42,119 nucleotides of DNA from Porphyra umbilicalis (lineage: Eukaryota; Rhodophyta; Bangiophyceae; Bangiales; Bangiaceae), in contig KV919240.1 of the NCBI GenBank assembly GCA_002049455.2, forward strand, positions 1-42,119, in the 5' to 3' direction. The translations under genes and the position numbers were made by a program. Below, one piece after another: positions 10,228-20,634 of the stretch. The notes under the pieces are model-generated. The model ran no database searches. It was given only the letters and a program-made list of their open reading frames with translations, and was not told the origin of the DNA. Every line of letters begins with the position of its first letter. Position 1 is the first letter of the stretch.

Positions 10228-11250
10228 CTACCTCTTCAGCTGCTCCTCCACGAGCCGAGCCCGTAGCATTTTGGCCACCTCTGGGTACGGCGGCCGCTCC
10301 TTGCCGCACCACACCACCTCCGCCCCCCCCCCCCCCGCTGTAAACCACACGGTCCAGTCGCCCGGCCAAACGCGCACAAGGAGGCCGCCGTCGCCCATTG
10401 CCTTGACAAAAAACACCTCGACAAAGTCCTTCCAGTAGCGCTCACCCACACGGGCAACCTCTGGGTAAAAGAGGACTGGGTAGTAGCCCCACCAGCCGCC
10501 CCCCGGCCGCACTTTGTCCACCGCCCCATTGACGACAATGGCCTCCCCGCCCGGTGGCGTCACGCCCTCGGCCACAATGTACTCGTCGACGTTAAAGCCG
10601 GGCGCCACAAACAGCACGCCCCCCGGCGCGGGGGCGATGGCGCCGCGGCGCGGGGAGCCAACGGCCACGTGGGGCGGGGGCGGCGCAAACTCGGTCGCCG
10701 CCGTCGCGTCGGGCGCCACGACCGTCAGGGGCGGGGCGTCGAGGCGCCGCAAGAGGCTGCGGCTAAACGCGACGCTCGCGGCATAGACGGCGGAGAGGGA
10801 CGCGGATGACGACGCGTCGACGGGGGGGAAGGTCACCTCCATCCGCCGCACGCCGGCGGTGCGGGCGGCGCGGATGGCCGCCGCGGCCAGGGGCGGCATG
10901 GCCGCCCGCGAGTCGGGGATGGGGGAGGGGGAGGGGGAGGGGGCGCCGCCACCAGCGGCGCCCTCGAGGGCAGCCTCCATGGTGCATAACCGCCGGGAGG
11001 CCATGCCGCCGCCGTTGCGCGGCGAGGACGGGTGGCGGCAGAGCCGCGACGCGGGGTGGGGGGTGTGGGTGGCGAGAGACGCCCCAAGGGGTGGGAGAAA
11101 GGCCGCCGGTGTTGCTATCGCGACCATGCTGGGGGCGGGGGGGGCGGCGGCAGCAACCAGCGCTGGCCAAGATGTGGAAGAGCACGGCAGGTCGGTCACG
11201 TTGCCGGCGCAGGCCAGAGCGTCGAGAGGCGACCCGACGCCGAGAACCAT
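10228..11250 (-). CDS. DUF1995-family protein, probably plastid-targeted
   Basis: A 340-aa protein with intact ATG and TAG stop and no intron. The N-terminal 90 or so residues are rich in Ala, Pro and Ser and poor in acids, which fits a plastid transit peptide. The mature part begins with a helical RRLCTMEAALEGAA / RAARTAGVRRMEVTFPP segment. It ends with the most diagnostic stretch, VVNGAVDKV, YWKDFVEVFFVKAM and LLVRVWPGDWTVW, which resembles the C-terminal half of DUF1995 proteins of cyanobacteria and plastids (a positive residue, then (Y/W)PG.W.V). No enzymatic function is established for the family in general, so I assign none. A 14-C run at about 10324-10337 encodes Gly residues without breaking the frame. 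It lies upstream of, and in the same direction as, the HAD gene. Confidence 0.68.
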   Translation of the reverse strand: MVLGVGSPLDALACAGNVTDLPCSSTSWPALVAAAAPPAPSMVAIATPAAFLPPLGASLATHTPHPASRLCRHPSSPRNGGGMASRRLCTMEAALEGAAGGGAPSPSPSPIPDSRAAMPPLAAAAIRAARTAGVRRMEVTFPPVDASSSASLSAVYAASVAFSRSLLRRLDAPPLTVVAPDATAATEFAPPPPHVAVGSPRRGAIAPAPGGVLFVAPGFNVDEYIVAEGVTPPGGEAIVVNGAVDKVRPGGGWWGYYPVLFYPEVARVGERYWKDFVEVFFVKAMGDGGLLVRVWPGDWTVWFTAGGGGAEVVWCGKERPPYPEVAKMLRARLVEEQLKR

Positions 11251-11989
11251 GCAAAGGCCGACGCAATGGGACGGGCGCGGCTAGATGAGGGTTGTAGGGC
11301 ACGGCGCGGCTCGTTGAACGGGGCAGTGCCAGCGCGGGGCCAAACGCAGACGCACAAGCCGTGGATGGGCCTATGGGTGAGCTGGCAGAGGCGCGATGGC
11401 TCCCAGTCATTCGCCAGGGCGGGGTGCGGATCTCCAGGATGCGCTCGCTTCGAATTGTGGTCGTACTGACAAGATGTCGATCATACTTCTTGACGACAGC
11501 ATTTCGGTATCGAAAGACGATGAAGCGGGCGCTTGAGGGGGCGGTGGCATCGTGCGCCATCGCTGGGGGTCGTCCCTGCGTCCTACCATATATGGCCCTA
11601 TAGGGTTTCCCAAGGAAGTACCGTAAGAGTTTGCCGTTTGCCGTTTGCATTGCGCCGTAACCTTGGCTAACGGCATGCGGTATGCGGCATGCGGCACGCG
11701 GCGTACAGCATCTATGAAGGACTTGGCCAACTCACGCAAATCTTGCTGAAGCGTTGAGGTAGCGTGGCAACGAGTGACGCTGCGCCCTGGGAACCCAGGT
11801 AGTCGCACCATGGCATGCAGATTCTGGAGGCTTCTTTGACAAAGCCCGTATGTCCAGTTAGGGTACTGTCCAGAAACGAACAGACAAACGTGTTACTGCA
11901 TACAGAAAGGCGTCAGATCAGCTGCAGCTACTCGTGCTGTCCCTGCCACGGTGTGCGGTGTGATGAGGCTTGGTATGATAATACCAGTA

Positions 11990-12958
11990 TGGTGCTTTGC
12001 TGAGAAATGGAGCATGCATGTTTGCGAGTGCAAACGTTTGCCGAGGTGGACCGTTGTCAGGATGTCCATCAGATCGTCTCTCACCTGGCTTCAGGGGACC
12101 GATAGCGTCCCAAGTGCAATTGCACCTGGCATCACCGGCGAAAGCCACAGCCACCAACTGGCACACCGTAAGACGTGGGACTGAGGGCTCATCATGCAGC
12201 CAATGACTTCTCATTATTCAATGTCACGAACACTGCCCAAACCCTGTCAGAATACCGGTTCAATGAATGTGACCACGCGCCCATTGGCTGCGTCAGGCGG
12301 CCTAGTTTCACAGTATTTGACCCGGCTCTCCACGGTCCACAAGACAGAGACTGCGCACCTGTGCCATCTGGTGCCCCAGAAGAAACGCAGGTGGGCTGGA
12401 TCCAGTCACTGCTGTACCCTTCATCGATGGTGATTGGTCAAAAGAATGTCAGTGACACGTCTCGATGTCAATAAACAAAGGCGATCTACTGGTCACGGAG
12501 CTCACGTGTTCGGAGGGCCAATGAACGGCCCGAACGGAGAGAAAAGAATTGCAAGAACTCCTCAAACGTCATGCATGTTCGGAGGCCGATTCAGCCTCTG
12601 CGAGCAAACATGAGGGGCCGGTTAGGGGGGACGCTCCTGACGGCACCGCTGTGGCCGGTGGCTTAAGAAGTCTTGTCCTGATTAGGCTGTCAGCGTGCAT
12701 GTTCTGGCATCGTTTCACAAAGACCACCGCGGGTGTCAGCAGGTACTTGCCACCGGGTCACTCAGAGTGCAGTTTTCCAGCTCTTGTCAGCCGTTGTCGG
12801 CCCAAGGGCCCGGCGAACCTGGTCGGGATGCTTGACATGTCACACATCACCCGGAAATATCATGGGTCTCCCCACAGCACGGGTCAATGCTCGCAGTGGG
12901 TCGGGTGTGCATGTTTGTTTGCGCAAACGTGCATGCTCCATTTCTCAGCAAAGCACCA
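11990..12958. mobile_element. MITE-like non-autonomous element with about 36-bp terminal inverted repeats
   Basis: The left end TGGTGCTTTGCTGAGAAATG (continuing GAGCATGCATGTTTGCG) recurs in inverse orientation at the right end (12921-12958) with a single mismatch over about 36 bp. Each end abuts a TA dinucleotide (11988-11989 and 12959-12960), as expected from a TA target-site duplication of Tc1/mariner-type insertion. The inside has no open frame of recognisable function. A subterminal GCAAACG/CGTTTGC palindromic element occurs inside both ends. I infer a non-autonomous element mobilised in trans. The superfamily assignment rests only on the TA duplication. Confidence 0.72.
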
Positions 12959-13535
12959 TATACAAGCCAAGTCCTCAGACCGCAAACAAGCTCATCGACT
13001 AAGATATTAGGGATCTTTTCTGCCCGCGGTGCCACTTGGTAAATGGCTGTGGATACAGTCATTCTCCAATACCGTCCACTCTCTATGGCGATCACATGAC
13101 CAGTAAGTAGCCTTAGTTTTTCGTGCAGACGACGATTTCGGTAGCCGCGATCGCCCTTGATCGTACCGTGGAGGCCGGTCGACCGCTTTCGATACTATTC
13201 ACCCCTGCACAGTAAAGGAAGTGACAGAAATGGAGAAAGACTCCACCGTAGTATGAGAGCCGTAGTGCTCGACGGTGGGTTGCTGCGAGCACGATACGTC
13301 GTATCTTCGGCTAGAAGACCACAAGCGCCGGTTGAAACGAGGATATGTTACGTGACCTGTACAGCACACCAAGCACGGGCCGCTCCCAGCGGTCCAGCTT
13401 CTCAGAACGCCGCCCTTGGCTGTTGATTGGCTCAGCAAGCGACGCTGTGGACCTCCCCACAGTCAGCATGCCGGACCATTTATTTCCCAGTGTGGGCCCC
13501 GTTCTTAAGAACGCCACAATATGGCGCGTTGTCAT

Positions 13536-13577
13536 AGAATAGTCGGATTCGAGTAAAGAATAGTCGGATTCGAGCAA
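13536..13577. repeat. 21-bp tandem duplication
   Basis: AGAATAGTCGGATTCGAG plus three bases occurs twice head-to-tail, with one mismatch (TAA versus CAA at the unit end). It lies in non-coding DNA. Confidence 0.85.
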
Positions 13578-14840
13578 GTTCTTCAGCAAGTTACAGCATG
13601 CTGTGACCGTGCTGTGACTGTGCTTTGAAATAAAATTGCATGCTGGGGGCTCCTGGATGGCTCTGTGGCAGGCAAGGGCGATCACATTAATTTTGAATTC
13701 TGTGCTGCGAGTGGCTGTGAACTGCTGTGACTTTCTGTGAGCGTTTCTCAGATCCGATCATTCTTTGGCGACGCGCCATTTTTTGGCGCCAAGAGGAGAC
13801 CGCTGGATCCGCAGCGGCGGCCCGATCCCCAGCGGCAGCTGCCACTGTCGTGGGCTCCAACGTTGAGTGTTTGGGAATGCGCAGCACACTGGGTGGTCTT
13901 GGGAACGCCAACCCCGCCCACCTCCCACGGGCCATGTCAGGACCTCAATTATTCTATTTTTCTTGTTGGGGCGTGTCCACGTGGCCGGCGCCCGCTGGCC
14001 TGTCGGCGATCCGGCCCGTCGCTGCGCAGCCGCACACTCGAGGCCAGGCGGCTGCTGGCCATCCAAACTCCCCCTGGTTGGCACCACAGCCACACACCCA
14101 CGCCAACCTCCTCCGTGTCTGGACCCAGCTGGCGACTCGTCGGCGGCGACCTCGGCTGCCCTCCCCGACCTGTCGTCAGCGGCCCCGCCTCGCAGCTCCC
14201 CACTGTGGCCGCTGCGAGAGGTGGGGCCCCTGCCGCCACTGCCCGGGTGGGAGGCGTCGCCGGCGGCGGCCGCGGCGGCGGCGGCGGGCGCGCGACCGAC
14301 CGGCGTCCTCGGCCAGACCCGTTGCGGCCGATGCGGTTTCGTGGCGTGTGGGGGTGTGTGTTTGCGGGCGCCTGTCCCGATCCCATCGATTCCCCCCCGC
14401 CCACACCCGCTGCGAGTGGGGCCTGATTGGCCTGGTGTGCGGCCGCCCGCCGCGCGGGGCAGCCGACCCCACACCACCGCCTCCAGGATCGCGCATGGGC
14501 CACCGATGGCCGTGGGCGCATCCCCCGCCGCACGGCCCAGGAGTGCTCCACACCTCCCCTCTCGTCGGTCCGCAGCGTGGCGGGAGGCAGAAGGGCGTGG
14601 CCGTCAATCCCATTTACAACGGAGCTGTGGATAGATCCGCGTCCTTCCACCGCCCTCGCCCGTCGGCGATTGTCGCTCTTGACGGTGCCACAAGCGTGCC
14701 GCGCCGGCTGAACGCGCGTCCGTCCATAGCTTGCCGGCCGCCTGAAAGCGGGCTTTCCTGCCTACCGTCAACCACGTGACCATTGCGGTGCCCCCTTGCT
14801 CGACGTTCGCGCACCCCCCTCCTATCTCCTTGCCGCCACC

Positions 14841-16067
14841 ATGGCGCCGCCCGCGATCGCGGCGTTGGACTCGTATTCCCGGGAGGAGCTACTGGCCGAG
14901 GCTGCGGTCGGGACGCCACTGGACCGCACCAAGGCTGCTCCGAGCCTGCCCGCCCACCTCAAGGTCGCCGGCGACCTGGACGTGGCGGCCAAGCGGTACC
15001 GTACCAATGACTCGGTGCCGACGCTGGCGGAGCTGAAGCGGGCCATCCCCGCTCACTGTTTCAAGCCCAGCACGCTCCGCAGCCTCTCGTACGTGGCGCG
15101 GGACTTTGTGGCACTCGCCGCCCTGTACGCGGGTGCCTACGCGACGCACGGTACCAAGTGGTCGTCCTTGTATTTGCCCTTCTTTTGGTTCTTTGCCGGG
15201 CTATTCTTTTGGGCGCTGTTTGTGCTCGCCCACGATTGTGGCCACGGCAGCTTCTCCCGCTCCAAGACGGTCAACTCGATTGTCGGCCACACCCTCAACT
15301 CGTTCATCCTCGTGCCGTACCACTCGTGGCGGATCACCCACCGGGACCACCACAAGAACACGGGCAACTATGAGCGCGACGAGATCTTTTACCCCATGCC
15401 CGAGTCAGAGTACGCCGGCATCAAGGGCGTTGCCAAGTGGGTGTACAGCAACACCTTCTTCCTGGCCTGCTTTGGCTACCCCATCTACCTGCTCCGCGGG
15501 TACGGTAACCGCAAGCAGAACGCTTCGCATCTGTCGCCGGCGTCGGAGCTGTTTGTCAATGACGTGGAGCGCTCGCAGGTGACCCTGTCGGTGGCGTGCT
15601 GGTGGGTGATGGCATCGGCGCTGGCCTTTGCCACCTTCCGCTACGGCGCGGGCATTGTGGCCGTCTACTATGGCGTGCCGTACCTCATCTACTGCACGTG
15701 GCTGCTGGTTGTGACCTTTCTCCACCACACCGAGCCGGGCACCATGTGGTACAACAGCGAGAACTGGAACTATGTCAAGGGCAACCTCCAGTCCGTCGAC
15801 CGCGTGTACGGGTGGTTGGAGAACCTGCACCACGACATTGGGTCGTCGCACACCACCCACCACCTGTTTAGTGCCATCCCCCACTACCACTTGCGGGGGG
15901 CGGCGGCCGCGGTCAAGCCGCTCGCTGGGGAAATGTACAATGTGTCGGACAAGCCGGTGTGGACCGCCCTGTGGGAGGCGTTTGCGGCGTGGAGCCAGAG
16001 CCACGTCATCCCTGACGGGACGGACGTGTTTGCCATCCCAGCGCCGACGCGGAGTAAGGCCGAGTAG
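14841..16067 (+). CDS. Membrane fatty-acid desaturase (omega-3/delta-12 type)
   Basis: A 408-aa, intronless acyl-lipid desaturase that inserts a cis double bond into 18-carbon acyl chains, using O2 and an electron donor. The start is the CACCATGG ATG; an in-frame TTG-led extension lacks an ATG. The three histidine boxes are intact: HDCGH at 131-135, HRDHH at 167-171 and HTTHH at 337-341. Hydrophobic membrane spans lie around 85-130 and 245-295. HDCGHGSF, HTTHHLFSAIPHYHL and LQSVDRVYGWLENLHHDI are closer to omega-3 (delta-15) enzymes than to plant FAD2, whose first box is HECGHH. Regiospecificity is still inference. The N-terminus has little transit-peptide character, which leans towards the ER rather than the plastid. 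No KKxx signal is evident; the C-terminus is RSKAE. It is convergent with the lipase. Confidence 0.93.
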   Translation: MAPPAIAALDSYSREELLAEAAVGTPLDRTKAAPSLPAHLKVAGDLDVAAKRYRTNDSVPTLAELKRAIPAHCFKPSTLRSLSYVARDFVALAALYAGAYATHGTKWSSLYLPFFWFFAGLFFWALFVLAHDCGHGSFSRSKTVNSIVGHTLNSFILVPYHSWRITHRDHHKNTGNYERDEIFYPMPESEYAGIKGVAKWVYSNTFFLACFGYPIYLLRGYGNRKQNASHLSPASELFVNDVERSQVTLSVACWWVMASALAFATFRYGAGIVAVYYGVPYLIYCTWLLVVTFLHHTEPGTMWYNSENWNYVKGNLQSVDRVYGWLENLHHDIGSSHTTHHLFSAIPHYHLRGAAAAVKPLAGEMYNVSDKPVWTALWEAFAAWSQSHVIPDGTDVFAIPAPTRSKAE

Positions 16068-16268
16068 AGGGTTGCGCCTGTCGGCAAGTGCGAGTTGGGA
16101 CGCAGGGGGCGCGGCAGGGGGAGCAGTGGCAGACACTGGTAACTGCCGCTGCCGGGCTTGGCGAGAGAGTGCCGTTTTTTGGTCACCGGGTTGTAGGGGG
16201 CACGGGGGAGCCAGTGGGAGGAGGCGGGTGCCTCGCGCCGGCTTGGGTCCTGCAAAAGCCCATGTCGA

Positions 16269-16274
16269 AATAAA
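16269..16274 (+). terminator. Poly(A) signal AATAAA for the desaturase
   Basis: AATAAA within an A-rich run lies about 200 bp downstream of the desaturase stop, in the 0.43-kb gap before the convergent lipase gene. Confidence 0.6.
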
Positions 16275-16498
16275 AAAACGAAAAAGTCCATCACCACAGA
16301 CACAGCGCGCTGCACCCGTCGCGACGTCGAGGCGGCCACGCCTCGGCCTCTCGAGCCGCGCAGCCGGCGTCCACCGTCCCCTCGTCACCGCTCCACCGCG
16401 CCACGGCCGCGGCCTCGCCGACGCGTGCGCGGCGCGACCGACCCGCCCTGCTACGCGTGGGCCACGGCGGGCCCGCCCCCCCCCCCCCCCCCCCCCCC

Positions 16499-17742
16499 TC
16501 ACGCCCCCGCGCCCGCACCCCCACCCGCAAACGACGTGGCCGGCCGCTGCGCCTGTGTCGCCGCGTCGACGGTTTGCTCAAACGTGTCGTCCAAGCCGAG
16601 GCCCCCGAGCGCCGCCTCGTACGCCGACGGCAGGTGGGCAGAGCCGAGGGTGCGCGTCAGCAGGATGCGCGCCAGCGCGGGGTCGTCCCCCGCGCGCACG
16701 ACCGACGCGTAGGTGGGGGCGGCGGTTGCGGGCGCACCCGCACCCGCACCTGCACCCGCACCCGCACCCGCACCCGCACCCGCACCCGCACCCGCACCCG
16801 CACCCGCACCCGCGGCCGTGCCGCCGCCGCCGCCAGTGCCACTGGCGGCACCCGCCGCCGCCGCGGGGAGGGGCACCAGCCAGTGCACGCGGCCGACGAG
16901 GTAGAGGGGCGGCGGCGGCGGCGGCGGCACCGCGGGCGCGCCGCCCCCCGGCGCCCCACCGCCCGCCACCGTCGCCGCCGCCGCCGCCGCTGCGCCGAGC
17001 GCGTCGGCCGCGGCCGCGGCGGTGGCGCCCCCCCCCCCCCCCCCGCCCCCCCCGCCGCGACCGCGTCGAGCAGCGCCACCAGCAGCTCCCGCGCGCTCCG
17101 CATGGACAACCGGCACACGACATCGTCGTGGTGGACGAGCGCCTCGACGGCGGCGGCCCAGCGGTCGTCCACCGCCGACAGCGGACCAAACGTCGGCGGC
17201 GGGGCGAGGGCGTAGCACCGCACGTCAAACGGGGGCACGGCCGCCGCGGGGGCGCCAGCGCCGGCGCCGGCGCCGGCGCCGGCGCCGGCGGCAGTGCCCC
17301 CTTCCGCCTGCGCGTCGAGGAGCAGCTTGGTCAGCAGCGTCGCCGTCCCCGCGCCGAGGGAGTGGCCAACAACAATGACCGAGTAGCCGTCCCGCGCCGG
17401 GTCGGCGAGGGCGCCCGCGAGCACCGGCCACGCGCGGTCAAACACCGCCGCCGCGGCCGCGGCCATCCCCCCGTGGGCGGTGCCGGCGCCAAAGGGCACG
17501 CCGTCGGCGGTCAAGTCGACGACCGCGTCGGCGAGGGAGAGGGTGCCGCGGATGGCCACGACGAGCGCCCGCCGCCGCGCATCGTCGGCAATGAAGAAGC
17601 GGGGGTGGACGCCGCCGAGGGCGGGCGCCGAGGCGGCCGACGGGGCGGCCGAGGTCGTTGACGTGGCCGCCGCTGCCGGCGGCGAGCGCGGTGACACTGG
17701 CCCGGCCGTCGACGGGTCGGCGCCGTCTGCCGCCGCCGCCGC

Positions 17743-17773
<31 letters not shown>

Positions 17774-18558
17774 GCCGCACGCAGCGCCCCAATCGCCGGC
17801 GGCGGGTCCAACTCTGCGCACAACACCGCGTCGGCGCGGACCCCCGTCTTGGCCTCAATGACGCCGAGGGCGTCGAGGACCCCCCCCCCCCCCCCCTGCA
17901 ACAGGCCGAGGGACGTCAGCAGCAGCCACCCATACGCCGCACTCGCGTAGCGCCCGTAATACACGGCCGCCGCGAGGGCCTCCCGCGGGGACGGCGCGCC
18001 GCCACACCCGTCGGCCACCTCCCGCCCCGCGGCGGCGAGCGCGTCCGCGTCGGCGGCGGCGACGCGCCGCACCGCCGCCGGCAGCGCCGCCAGCCGCACG
18101 TCGACGCCGTCGGTGAGGGCGGCCACGACGGTGCGCACCGCCGCGGCGGCGGCGGGCACATCCGACACGGCCGCAACGCGGTCTGCCGCCGCCGCCGACG
18201 CGGCCGCCGCCGCCGCGTGCACGGCGGGGGTGCGGGGGAGGGGGACGTCGGGCGCCGACCAGAGGGCGGCGGCGGTACCCGCGGCGGCGGCCGTGGCGGC
18301 CGCCGCGGCGGCCGCCGTCGGGCGCCGGGGGGGGGGTGCCGCCGCGCCATTGCCGACGCGGCGGCGGCGGCGGCGGCGGCAACGAGGCCCCCGCGCGTCG
18401 CCCAGTAGGCGCCCACGTACGGGGGGGGGGGGGGGGGGGGGGGCTCCGCCGCCGACGCCGCCACCCGCCCCGGGGGGGGGGCCGCCGCAGCCGCCGTGCG
18501 CCACGGGGGGAGTGGCGGCAGCGCGCGGCGGCGGCGGCGGTCGCCACCGCCCCCGTCG

Positions 18559-18589
<31 letters not shown>

Positions 18590-18621
18590 ATGCGGCGGTG
18601 CCGGCAGAGCCACGGGCAGAC

Positions 18622-18683
<62 letters not shown>

Positions 18684-18728
18684 CGACCAGGCCGCCCGCC
18701 GCCCCGCCCGCGCCTGCGGCAGCCGCAT
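16499..18728 (-). CDS. Class 3 lipase (DAG lipase-like), frame interrupted at homopolymers
   Basis: An alpha/beta-hydrolase of the class 3 lipase family, expected to cleave acylglycerols or glycerolipids. Three frames must be read in series. The first, from ATG 18728, has poly-Ala hydrophobic segments and YVGAYWATRGGLVAAAA, probably membrane spans. The second (about 18326 to 17045) has YGRYASAAYGWLLLTSLGLL, VVAIRGTLSLADAVVDL, the nucleophile elbow VVGHSLGAGTATLL and the acid region HHDDVVCRLS. The third (about 17030 to 16499) has LYLVGRVHWLVPL and the catalytic-His block SAHLPSAYEAAL. The switches coincide with a 10-G run (18327-18336) and a 17-C/8-C run (17028-17053). All triad positions are therefore present, and the breaks look like homopolymer length errors. 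GC is extreme, with long Ala/Gly/Pro tracts. The precise start is uncertain. Confidence 0.7.
16733..16813. repeat. Hexanucleotide microsatellite (CACCCG)n in the lipase gene
   Basis: About 13 copies of CACCCG (one with a T change). On the minus strand it encodes a Gly-Ala dipeptide repeat inside the lipase C-terminal region. Because the unit is 6 bp, copy number changes keep the frame. Confidence 0.92.
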
Positions 18729-20634
18729 GGCGTCGACGGGCGGCGGGGAGGCGGGATCCGTCTGCCGCCGGCGCGCCGCGTCGGGCAACGGCGCATCGCG
18801 CGCGCGGGTGGGGCGGCGGACGCGGCCGCCGCGCCCCGCCACCGCCGTGCCGCGGCCGCCGCGGCGAGCGACCGGGGCGGCGACGGCGGCGTGGCGCGGT
18901 GCCGCCGACGGCCCCCCCCGCCCCCGCTTTGCACGCCGACCGGGCGTCCCCCCCCCACAAATGCACGCGCGCGGGGATCACCGGCGCAATGCCCCCCGGA
19001 TCAAGTCGGCGGCGGTCGTCAATTCTGCGCCTCACCCACGTGTCCCCCCCCCGATGCGTCGGCGGGCCCACGCCGGGGACGGTCGGCAAACCGGGAGCGT
19101 TGCGCCCCTGACCGCCTGCGTTTGCCGGCGGGCCGGCCGCGGGGGGCGGCGCGGCCCGCAAGAGGCAGGATCAACCGGGGGTGGTGCCGCCCATTGGTCT
19201 GGGCACTGGGGGTAAGGTTGGCATTTACCGAACGTTGCGATTCTGGATACCGTTTCCCGATCGGTATACCGATTTACCGATTTCGTAACTTGGTATCTTA
19301 ACTCCAATTTTTGGGATGTGTAGTTGGAGCACCACTTGCGTTCGCACCCTCTCTCATACAGCCGTTCTCCCAAAAATCCCGCACTCCAACAGTTGCAAAA
19401 GAGTTCCAAATCGGCCTCGACGACCCCGCAGAGGCCGATTTGGAACTCTTTTGCAACTGTTGGGGTGCGGGGTTTTTGGGAGAACGGCTGTCGACCATCA
19501 CATGACCCGACCGTACCAACTGCTCGCCTCTGCACCCCACCCAACCAGCGCCACGACCTCGACCGTGGCTGACCTGGGCTAGCTTGGACCCGTCCCTTCG
19601 CCCCCCCGTCAATGATTCTCTTGCATGCCAAGCCACGCACTTTTTTCCTCATGCATCAGAGCAAACCCTGCAACGTCGATCCCATCTTCCAATTGGGGAA
19701 TCTAGAGGCGCAACGTGTGGCACGCTGAATGGAGAGCCCATTCTGGGGGCCCTGTTTGGGGCCAGGCGCGATGTAGTTGGGCATCGACCTGTCTGAAACG
19801 AGCCACGAGACGGTCTGAATGGGGTCGTCATTGCTGGGTTATGCGTAGCCCCATTCTGGTAGACTAAATCCGAATGAAAGCGAAGGAGCGCTAAGGGATC
19901 TCGATCAGCGCTTAATGAAACGAAACCACTGAAAAGTTGTCCGGAAAGTGTGCCAAACAGTCGCGGTGAGATTGCCACGTCCCTGTCAAGCGCCAGATAT
20001 GCCGCTAATAATCGTCGAAACCGATGACAACATCGAAGAAAGAGGCATTCAAAGGGACGAACGGGCCGACACCTGGCACGGCCACGACATAAACCGGGCA
20101 CCTGAATGGTACGACGCCCCTGGGGAGAATCCGATCTCCTCGTGCGCAGTCCCGTCGTTTGTCAACTGATTGGATCGGGCCACCGAAGAAGCGGTAGGCG
20201 GCTAGGCGGGCAAACCGGCGAGCGGGCGTCGTCACTGGCGCGATCCGCATCGTGCGGAAGGCTCGTCGCGAGATATCAACAGGTCAGATGTCGTCGCCGT
20301 CGACACTCTCGGGAGCTGTTTTGAAACCGCCCAGTTTGGAGGGAAGTGCAGTGATTGGCTGAACCAGTGAATCGAACCAATCTGTCGTCCTGGATGGCAT
20401 CACTTTTGTCTAAAGCTGCACTTTTGGAAACTAGTCGACGCCACAAACTGTCCGAGCCGACGCCGCAGCCGACGCCGCAGGAGGCAGCTCGCCAGCCTCT
20501 GTACGTGGTAGGCGGGCACCAAGCCCCGCCCCCCTCGACGTTTGTGCTGGTGCCTGCTCCCCCCAGCCTCCCCAGCAGGCCCCTCTCTACCTGACGCCGC
20601 CGTTCCAGCAGTGAACTACAACCTCCCCAAGTCC
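18729..20634. other. Spacer upstream of the lipase and the Myb/SANT gene
   Basis: A GC-rich part (18729-19200) keeps open frames upstream of the lipase but shows no domain. From 19200 the DNA is AT-richer and holds TACCGA-rich sequence (19228-19290) and a long hairpin (19359-19490). A short open frame at 20394-20594 (MASLLSKAALLETS...) ends with a TGA 40 bp before the Myb/SANT ATG. It contains a GTACGTGGTAGG donor-like site near 20500 and could be a 5' exon of that gene. I could not find a splice that keeps the frame. Confidence 0.4.
19359..19490. repeat. Near-perfect inverted repeat, 60-bp arms, 12-bp loop
   Basis: The left arm 19359-19418 and the right arm 19431-19490 are reverse complements with only two mismatches over 60 bp, separated by GACGACCCCGCA. 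The arms begin CAGCCGTTCTCCCAAAAA. A transcript would fold into a strong hairpin. It could be a small foldback element or a precursor-like small RNA locus. No target-site duplication is obvious. Confidence 0.93.

Larger units (their letters stand above)
11251..14840. other. Long intergenic spacer with repeats
   Basis: About 3.6 kb without a supported gene. From 11.3 to 13.7 kb the base composition is much less GC-rich than in the genes, and open frames are short and random. It contains the 969-bp inverted-repeat element (11990-12958), a run of purine/pyrimidine variants of TATGCGGCATGCGG near 11670-11705, and a 21-bp duplication (13536-13577). From 13.7 to 14.84 kb the DNA is GC-rich and open in several frames without recognisable motifs. 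Its last part is the promoter and leader of the desaturase. Confidence 0.5.

Noticed and set aside
13727..14779. 350-codon plus-strand open frame upstream of the desaturase
   Set aside because: All frames on both strands are open there; the content is Pro/Arg-rich without motifs and overlaps the probable desaturase promoter.
16657..19161. A single 834-codon lipase frame
   Set aside because: Only its middle part shows lipase homology. Its N-terminal and C-terminal parts are shadows; the real N- and C-terminal segments continue in other frames across homopolymers.
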